Below are positions 6,745-11,964 of a stretch of DNA of 14,684 nt, piece after piece. The notes under the pieces are model-generated. The model made no database searches. It was not told the DNA's origin and saw only the letters and a program-made list of their open reading frames with translations. How positions within the stretch are numbered: the stretch's first letter is position 1; each line of letters starts with the position of its first letter. The DNA is from DSOS01 sp035286585 (GTDB lineage: Bacteria > Chloroflexota > Anaerolineae > Anaerolineales > UBA4823). The stretch spans positions 1 through 14,684 of the forward strand of contig DATEDC010000192.1 in NCBI GenBank assembly GCA_035286585.1, written 5' to 3'. The position numbers were made by a program, and so were the translations under genes.

Positions 6745-8970
6745 CTACGGTTGGGGCGTCTCTTCAGCCTCTTCGGGAGGCGGCGTGCGGGTGACGTAAA
6801 AGCCCGACTCCCAGGGATACAACCTGAGCGGGTTGCCGAAGTAATACAGCTCGACCACGCGGCGGAAGATCGGCGCGGCGTAATCCGAGCCTTCACCGAC
6901 GTTCTCCACCACCACGGCTACCGCAATATCCGGCTTATCCTCCCGCCCGGCGAAGGTGTAGCCGGCGAACCAGGCGTGCGGGTCGCCGAAGCCGGATTGG
7001 GCGGTGCCGGTCTTGCCTGCTATGGGGATATCCAGGCCGGTAAAGCGGTGCCAGGCGGTGCCGCGCCGGTTGGCGATAACGCTGCGCATGGCTTCCTGGA
7101 TGACCGCCAGATTCTCCTCGCTGATGGGCAACGTCCCGGCGACTTCGGGCTGAAAGGTGAAAGTGGGTTCTGCGTCGGGCGGAGCGATGCGCTCGATCAA
7201 CTGCGGGCGGTAGCGCGTGCCGCCATTGCCGAGGGCGGCGACAAACGCGGCCACCTGGAGGGGCGTGACCAGGGTCTCGCCCTGCCCGATAGCCAGGTTG
7301 GTGGCGTCCACCTGGCTGACCGGCTCGGGGATATTGCCGGGAAGCTCTTCGATGCCCTCGATCCCGGCCAGCTCACCCAGCCCAAAACCGCGCGCCATCT
7401 CCGAGATAGCGGTGGTCAGGTCTTGATTGTACAGGTCCAGCCCGATGTGCCAGAAGTAGGGGTTGCAGGAGCGCATCAAGCCTTCTGGCAGGGTGAGCAA
7501 GCCGCTAGGGGCTATATCATCACCCCGCTGGTAGCGGTCGTAGGTCCAGTCGTTGAGGGTAATGCCTTCCAGCTCGGTGAAAAAGTAGCCGCACTGGTAA
7601 GTGGTCTCAGGCGTATACCTGCCGCTCTCCAGGGCGGCAGCCATGGTGACGAGCTTAAAGACCGAACCCAGAGGGTACTGGCCCTGGGTGGCGCGGTTGA
7701 AGGTGGGCGTGTCTGGATCGTTGAAGATTTCGTCCAGCATGTAGCTGAAGTTGACGTTTTGTGGCTCGAAGGCGTTGGGGTCGAAGCCCGGCGAGGAGGC
7801 CATCGCCAACACCCGCCCGGTATCGCGCTCGAGCACCACCACCGCGCCGCGGTAGCCCGAGATCGCCCGCTGCACCCCCTGCTGAAAATCACGCTCCAGG
7901 GTGGTGTAAATCGCCTGGGAAGGCAGAGGATCCCGGGCTGCCAGGCGGGTCACAATCTGGCCCTGGTTGTTGAACACGTACAGAGCGCCGCCGCGCGTGC
8001 CGGAGAGGTAGTCCTCGCCCCACTTTTCCAGCCCGGCCTGGCCGACGCGCTCGTCGCGGCGATAGCCGCGGCGCTGGTATTCTTCCTCCTGCCCGGCCTG
8101 GATAGTGGTCACATAGCCGATGACGTGCGGGGCGATGCCAGCGTCAAAATAGTAGCGCGCCTTGTAGGAAGTGAGCCGCATGCCGCTGAAACCCGAGAGA
8201 ATGTCGATATTCCTGGCGACCTGGTCGGCAGAGACCACTCCCAGCGAGAGGTACCAGTTGGCGCCGGGGGGGAAACCCGCATAGCGTTCCTGAATCTGCT
8301 CGGCGCTCAGTCCGGTCAGGCGCACCAGCCAGGAGAACAGGCTCTCCTCCTGCTCCGGGTCGATCTCGTCCGGCACCAGGCCGATGGCGGTGGCGTCCGA
8401 AATCGCCACCAGGGCGCGACCGTTCCGGTCGTAGATATTGCCGCGCGAGGGCACGTAGCGCTCCATGCCCAGGTAGTTGCCGCCAACCAGCTCGGGCATC
8501 ACCAGGGTATCGTCCCACTGCACCCGCCAGTCCCCCCTCTCCAGGCTGAGGTTCATCACCGTATCGCGCTGGATATCGCCCACCAGGCTGCTGTGAAAGG
8601 TCACCCGGTAGCCCACCTGGGCGCTCTGCGGGTTGCGCACCAGCGCGGAGAGGATTTCATAGTCCAGGCTGCTCAGGGCCATCTCGGCGGCGACGCCGCG
8701 GTAGTGCTGGATGAATTCCTCTTCGTCGAGGGCGTCTTTGCTGATCGAGGTCAGCAGGACATACATGGCGGGGTAATCATCCGCCTGCCAGGCGTCCAGG
8801 TATGCGCGGGCAGCCGGGCGGGCGTCCGGGACGCTGGTGGTCGAGACCTGCACCGAACCTAGGGTGGCGGTCGGGCCGATGGCCGGCGTTATCGCCGCCT
8901 CTGGTTCCTGCCCGCAGCTCAGCACGGCGAGCGAGAGGATCAAAACTATCCAAAAAAGAGCTTTCTTCAA
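6745..8970 (-). CDS. Class B penicillin-binding protein (transpeptidase) with MecA_N/NTF2-like domain, probable lipoprotein
   Basis: Peptidoglycan D,D-transpeptidase anchored outside the membrane. From the TTG start it has 741 aa. The N-terminus is a hydrophobic signal (about 5-18) ending VLSC with Cys19, a plausible lipoprotein site, rather than a plain membrane anchor. Residues 48-155 resemble the NTF2-like MecA_N domain, 165-350 the PBP dimerisation region (PSRGNIYDRNGR at 174-185), and 370-715 the transpeptidase with active-site motifs SVFK (Ser436, Lys439), SCN (501-503) and KTGT (653-656). The architecture resembles the PBP2a/PBP3 type of low-GC Gram-positives; low beta-lactam affinity is not shown by sequence. 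The start is TTG at 8970, overlapping the maf stop as TTGA, with GAGGTG 8 bases upstream. An upstream extension would merely read maf in another frame. The C-terminal tail is Pro/Glu-rich. Confidence 0.94.
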   Translation of the reverse strand: MKKALFWIVLILSLAVLSCGQEPEAAITPAIGPTATLGSVQVSTTSVPDARPAARAYLDAWQADDYPAMYVLLTSISKDALDEEEFIQHYRGVAAEMALSSLDYEILSALVRNPQSAQVGYRVTFHSSLVGDIQRDTVMNLSLERGDWRVQWDDTLVMPELVGGNYLGMERYVPSRGNIYDRNGRALVAISDATAIGLVPDEIDPEQEESLFSWLVRLTGLSAEQIQERYAGFPPGANWYLSLGVVSADQVARNIDILSGFSGMRLTSYKARYYFDAGIAPHVIGYVTTIQAGQEEEYQRRGYRRDERVGQAGLEKWGEDYLSGTRGGALYVFNNQGQIVTRLAARDPLPSQAIYTTLERDFQQGVQRAISGYRGAVVVLERDTGRVLAMASSPGFDPNAFEPQNVNFSYMLDEIFNDPDTPTFNRATQGQYPLGSVFKLVTMAAALESGRYTPETTYQCGYFFTELEGITLNDWTYDRYQRGDDIAPSGLLTLPEGLMRSCNPYFWHIGLDLYNQDLTTAISEMARGFGLGELAGIEGIEELPGNIPEPVSQVDATNLAIGQGETLVTPLQVAAFVAALGNGGTRYRPQLIERIAPPDAEPTFTFQPEVAGTLPISEENLAVIQEAMRSVIANRRGTAWHRFTGLDIPIAGKTGTAQSGFGDPHAWFAGYTFAGREDKPDIAVAVVVENVGEGSDYAAPIFRRVVELYYFGNPLRLYPWESGFYVTRTPPPEEAEETPQP

Positions 8971-9626
8971 GTTCTCTGCACCTCTGCGCCCAGCACCTGC
9001 TGGTAGACCGGGCACTGGTACGCCAGGGCGGCCTGGCAGGCCTGAGCGATGCCGGCGTCCAGAGGGAAACCCAGCTTCGCCAGGGTGCGGCTCAGGTGGC
9101 ACAGGGGCAAGCCCATCACGTTGGCATAGCAGGCGGATAATTCAGCCACCGGCTTGAACCCGGCGTGCTGGATGGCGTAGGCGCCGGCTTTGTCCAGCGG
9201 GTCGCCCGAGGCGATGTAGGCCTGCATCTCCTCGTCCGAGTATGCTCTCATCGGTACTTCGCTGAGGCACCAGTCGGTCAGGAGCGTCCCTGTGGACGGG
9301 CGGTAGACAGCCAGGGCGGTAAAAACCTGGTGGCTGCGGCCGCGCAGGCTGCGCAGCATGCGTTCAGCTTCGGCAGCGTCCTTTGGCTTTCCCAGGATGC
9401 GCTCCCCGTCGGCGACCGCAGTATCGGCGGCCAGGATGATGGCTTCCGGGTCGGATCGCGCCGCGGCTGCGCGGGCTTTACTCTCAGCCAGGCGCAGCAC
9501 GTAGGCAAGAGGGTTTTCCGCCGGCAAAGGCCCCTCGTCGATCTCGACCGCGGCGACTCGGAAAGCCCAGCCGCCCAAAGCCAGCAACTGGCGGCGGCGG
9601 GGAGAGTTGGAGGCTAAAATCAGCAT
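8967..9626 (-). CDS. maf: Maf-like nucleoside triphosphate pyrophosphatase
   Basis: House-cleaning pyrophosphatase that hydrolyses dTTP, UTP or modified nucleotides to monophosphates; linked in bacteria to septum control. It has 219 aa from the ATG. Motifs seen are LASNSPRRR (4-12) at the nucleotide site, catalytic Asp68 in AADTAV, GKP (79-81), SHQVFT (98-103) and DKAGAYAIQ (145-153). A short extension after about residue 190 with two cysteines (C197, C205) goes beyond the usual end. The ATG at 9626-9624 is chosen over the adjacent TTG because Maf proteins start close to the LASxSPRR motif. No ribosome site precedes it, and an extended -10 lies so close that the mRNA may begin almost at the ATG. 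It heads the maf-PBP-rsgA operon, and its stop overlaps the PBP start. Exact nucleotide preference cannot be told by eye. Confidence 0.94.
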   Translation of the reverse strand: MLILASNSPRRRQLLALGGWAFRVAAVEIDEGPLPAENPLAYVLRLAESKARAAAARSDPEAIILAADTAVADGERILGKPKDAAEAERMLRSLRGRSHQVFTALAVYRPSTGTLLTDWCLSEVPMRAYSDEEMQAYIASGDPLDKAGAYAIQHAGFKPVAELSACYANVMGLPLCHLSRTLAKLGFPLDAGIAQACQAALAYQCPVYQQVLGAEVQRT

Positions 9627-9635
9627 CAATGGCCG

Positions 9636-9644
9636 ATTCTAACA
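9636..9644 (-). promoter_or_regulatory. Candidate extended -10 promoter element for maf
   Basis: On the minus strand the sequence reads TGTTAGAAT, an extended -10 (TGn plus TAGAAT, 5 of 6 to TATAAT). Transcription would start about 7 bases later, only about 3 bases before the maf ATG. I see no good -35, which extended -10 promoters can lack. Inference from sequence only. Confidence 0.45.
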
Positions 9645-9676
9645 TACTCCGCCTGTTCCAATCCGCACAGGCGTTG

Positions 9677-9682
9677 TAGAAT
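9677..9682 (+). promoter_or_regulatory. Candidate -10 element (TAGAAT) for xpt-guaA
   Basis: TAGAAT matches 5 of 6 bases of the sigma-70 -10 box and is preceded by GTTG. The -35 region about 17 bases upstream (TGTTCC) is poor. If it is used, the transcript would start near 9689 and its leader of about 105 bases would contain nearly all of the CGGATT repeats. Confidence 0.35.
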
Positions 9683-9692
9683 AGCGCTGAAA

Positions 9693-9779
9693 ACGGATGG
9701 CTGGCAACGGATTTTGTGAGCGGATTGAACGGATTGGGAACGGATTGAGCAACGGATTGAGCAACGGATTGAACGGATT
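9693..9779 (+). repeat. Cluster of eight AACGGATT-type short direct repeats upstream of xpt
   Basis: CGGATT cores begin at 9708, 9721, 9730, 9741, 9753, 9765 and 9774, with a degenerate CGGATG at 9694. Start-to-start distances are 14, 13, 9, 11, 12, 12 and 9 bases. Two adjacent copies are exact 12-mers, AACGGATTGAGC (9739-9750 and 9751-9762). One inverted copy AATCCG occurs at 9660-9665. The block fills most of the space between the putative -10 and the ribosome site of xpt. It could bind a regulator in multiple copies, act in the mRNA leader, or be a tandem-repeat expansion without function; the copies are too short and too close for CRISPR. Confidence 0.8.
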
Positions 9780-9783
9780 CACC

Positions 9784-9789
9784 AGGAGG
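9784..9789 (+). promoter_or_regulatory. Strong ribosome binding site AGGAGG for xpt
   Basis: AGGAGG lies 5 bases before the ATG at 9795 and fixes the start of xpt. It directly follows the last repeat of the CGGATT block, so any structure in that block could affect ribosome access. Confidence 0.85.
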
Positions 9790-9794
9790 ATTAC

Positions 9795-10367
9795 ATGCAG
9801 ACGTTGAAAGAACGCATCCTCAAGGAGGGCAAGAACCTGGGAGGCGGCATATTGAAAGTGGATGGGTTTATCAACCACCAGGTAGACCCGGCCTTGATGG
9901 ACCAGTGCGGGCGCGAGTTCGCCCGGCTCTTCCGGGACATCGGAGCCACCAAGGTGCTCACCGCGGAGATCTCGGGCATCGCCCCGGCGGTCACCACCGC
10001 GCTGCACCTGGGCCTGCCGGTGGTGTACGCCCGCAAGCACAAGCCGATCACCATGCCCGACCAGGTATACCTGATCCTTTCGCCCTCGCACACCAAGGGG
10101 CGGATGGTGGAGCTGATCGTCTCGCCCGAGTACCTGGCCGGCGGGGAGCGGGTGCTGATCATCGACGACTTCCTGGCAACCGGGGCGACCATCCTGGGGC
10201 TGGCGCGCCTGGCGCAGACGGCGGGGGCCGTGGTGGTCGGCATCGGGGCTTTAGTGGAGAAGCGCTTCGAAGGCGGCAGGAAAGTGCTGGAACCCCTGGG
10301 CGTGCCGGTTGAATCGCTGGCGTGCATCAGCTCCATGGAAGGCGATGAAATCATATTTGAAAGCTGA
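9795..10367 (+). CDS. xpt: Xanthine phosphoribosyltransferase
   Basis: Purine salvage enzyme joining xanthine and PRPP to give XMP; cytoplasmic. The 190-aa length matches the family. The N-terminal MQTLKERILKEG and the segment GGGILKVDGFINHQVDP (17-33) are typical of Xpt and its PyrR-like relatives. The PRPP-binding loop is VLIIDDFLATGAT (120-132). The segment YARKHKP (78-84) and the C-terminal EKRFEGGRK (155-163) also fit Xpt rather than adenine or orotate enzymes. It lies 5 bases before guaA, so the two steps xanthine to XMP and XMP to GMP are encoded together. B. subtilis xpt is controlled by a guanine riboswitch; no such fold is evident here, the leader being repeats instead. Adenine or hypoxanthine as substrate is less likely but cannot be excluded. 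Confidence 0.95.
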   Translation: MQTLKERILKEGKNLGGGILKVDGFINHQVDPALMDQCGREFARLFRDIGATKVLTAEISGIAPAVTTALHLGLPVVYARKHKPITMPDQVYLILSPSHTKGRMVELIVSPEYLAGGERVLIIDDFLATGATILGLARLAQTAGAVVVGIGALVEKRFEGGRKVLEPLGVPVESLACISSMEGDEIIFES

Positions 10368-10372
10368 TCCGG

Positions 10373-11932
10373 ATGTCCGATTCTATTGCAATTCTCGATT
10401 TCGGCTCGCAGTACGCCCAGTTGATCGCCCGGCGGGTGCGCGAAATCCAGGTGTACTGCGAGCTGTTCGCCTGGGACGCCCCAGCCGAGCGGGTACTCAG
10501 CCTGGAGCCCAAGGGCTTTATCCTCTCCGGCGGCCCGGCCTCGGCCTACGAAGCGGGCGCCCCGCAGCTCCCTGATTACGTACTGGACAGCCGGCTGCCA
10601 GTGCTGGGCATCTGCTACGGGATGCAGGCGCTGACCCACGCCCTGGGAGGCCGGGTGGGGGCCTCGCAGAAGCGGGAGTACGGGCCAGCCCAGGCAGAGA
10701 CCATCCAGCCCAACCCGCTGCTGCCGCTGGGGTCGCAGCTGGTGTGGATGTCGCACGGGGACCGCATCGAGAGCGCCCCGCCAGGCTTCGCCGTCCTGGC
10801 GCGCAGCGAGCACTCCCCCATCGCGGCGCTGGGCGACCTGGAGCGGGGCTATTACGGGGTGCAGTTCCACCCGGAGGTGGGTCACACGCCAGGCGGGGTG
10901 GAGATGCTGCGCCGCTTCGCGCTGGATGTATGCGGGGCGAAGCCAGACTGGACGCCGGCGGCGATCATCAACGAGAGCGTGAGGCGCATCCGCGAGCAGG
11001 TCGGCGAGCAGCCGGTGCTGGCCGCGGTGAGCGGCGGGGTGGATTCGAGCGTCGCCACCGCCATGGCTCAGCGCGCCGTGGGCGAGCAACTGACCGCGGT
11101 GTTCGTCGATACCGGGCTGCTGCGCCAGGGCGAGGCGGCCCAGGTGCGCCGCGCCCTGCACGAGAGCCTGGGCGTGGAGCTGGTGGTTGTGGATGCGGTG
11201 GAGAGCTTCATGCAGGCGCTGCGCGGGGTCAGCGAGCCGGAGGCCAAGCGGCGCGTCATCGGCGAGCTGTTCATTCGCACCTTCGAGGGGCAGGCGCGCC
11301 AGCTCGGCAGGCCGCGCTTCCTGGTGCAGGGCACCATCTACCCGGACGTGGTCGAATCCAGCGCCCCGGATAGAGCCCATGCTCAGCGGATCAAAACCCA
11401 CCACAACGTGGGCGGCCTGCCGGAAGAGATGGACTTCGAGCTGGTGGAGCCGCTGCGCTATTTATTCAAAGACGAGGTGCGCCTGGTGGGGGAAGCGCTG
11501 GGGCTGCCCGCCGGCCTGGTGTGGCGCCAGCCGTTCCCCGGACCGGGTCTGGCGGTGCGCTGCTTGGGGGAGGTCACCGCGGAGCGATTGAGGCGCCTGC
11601 GCCAGGCGGACGCCATCCTGACCGAGGAGCTGGCCGCCGCCAGGCTGCTGCGCATGCGCCCGGACCAGGCGGGCGACCAGGGCACTGCCCAGGCCTTCGC
11701 CGTGCTGCTGCCGGTGCGCTCGGTGGGGGTGATGGGCGACCAGCGCACTTACCAGGAGGTTGTGGCGCTCCGGGCGGTGACCACGGAGGACTTCATGACC
11801 GCGGACTGGGCGCGCCTGCCCCACGAGCTGCTGGGGCGGGTGGCAAAGCGCATCGTCAACGAGGTGGCGGGGGTCAACCGGGTGGTGTACGACATCACCA
11901 GCAAGCCGCCGGGGACGATCGAGTGGGAGTGA
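10373..11932 (+). CDS. guaA: GMP synthase (glutamine-hydrolysing)
   Basis: Converts XMP, ATP and glutamine to GMP in the last step of guanine nucleotide synthesis. At 519 aa it is full length and carries both parts on one chain. The class I glutamine amidotransferase occupies about 1-190, with nucleophile Cys81 in GICYGM and His166/Glu168 in FHPEVG. The ATP pyrophosphatase has P-loop SGGVDSS (220-226), followed by VDTGLLR, GTIYPDVVES and HHNVGGLPE. The dimerisation domain ends with the conserved YDITSKPPGTIEWE. The ATG at 10373 gives the standard opening SIAILDFGSQYAQLIARRVRE. A weak ribosome site and the 5-base gap after xpt suggest coupled translation. It is the last gene of the xpt-guaA unit and converges on the HD-GYP gene. 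Confidence 0.98.
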   Translation: MSDSIAILDFGSQYAQLIARRVREIQVYCELFAWDAPAERVLSLEPKGFILSGGPASAYEAGAPQLPDYVLDSRLPVLGICYGMQALTHALGGRVGASQKREYGPAQAETIQPNPLLPLGSQLVWMSHGDRIESAPPGFAVLARSEHSPIAALGDLERGYYGVQFHPEVGHTPGGVEMLRRFALDVCGAKPDWTPAAIINESVRRIREQVGEQPVLAAVSGGVDSSVATAMAQRAVGEQLTAVFVDTGLLRQGEAAQVRRALHESLGVELVVVDAVESFMQALRGVSEPEAKRRVIGELFIRTFEGQARQLGRPRFLVQGTIYPDVVESSAPDRAHAQRIKTHHNVGGLPEEMDFELVEPLRYLFKDEVRLVGEALGLPAGLVWRQPFPGPGLAVRCLGEVTAERLRRLRQADAILTEELAAARLLRMRPDQAGDQGTAQAFAVLLPVRSVGVMGDQRTYQEVVALRAVTTEDFMTADWARLPHELLGRVAKRIVNEVAGVNRVVYDITSKPPGTIEWE

Positions 11933-11942
11933 GGTAAGGTAA

Positions 11943-11960
11943 GGTGTGTCAGGACGCACC
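11943..11960. terminator. Small hairpin between convergent guaA and HD-GYP genes, possible bidirectional terminator
   Basis: GGTGTGT and ACGCACC pair as a 7-bp stem (one G-U) around the loop CAGG. It lies in the 32-base gap between two convergent stop codons, where a terminator is expected. No U-tract follows on either strand, so intrinsic termination would be inefficient. A short GGTAA repeat (11933-11943) precedes it. Confidence 0.3.
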
Positions 11961-11964
11961 GAGG

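Noticed and set aside
6727..8862. A 711-codon open frame on the plus strand opposite the PBP gene
   Set aside because: It lies antisense to a clear class B PBP with all three catalytic motifs; the translation shows no recognisable domain and is the usual mirror frame of GC-rich coding DNA.
9693..9779. CRISPR array
   Set aside because: Repeats are only 6-12 bases and intervals 9-14 bases, with no unique spacers and no cas genes nearby.
9683..9794. Purine riboswitch upstream of xpt
   Set aside because: The leader is made of CGGATT repeats and I could not find the conserved three-way junction elements of the guanine aptamer.
9791..11404. A 537-codon open frame on the minus strand across xpt and guaA
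   Set aside because: It spans two recognised genes on the other strand and has no family motif; a shadow of GC-rich codons.
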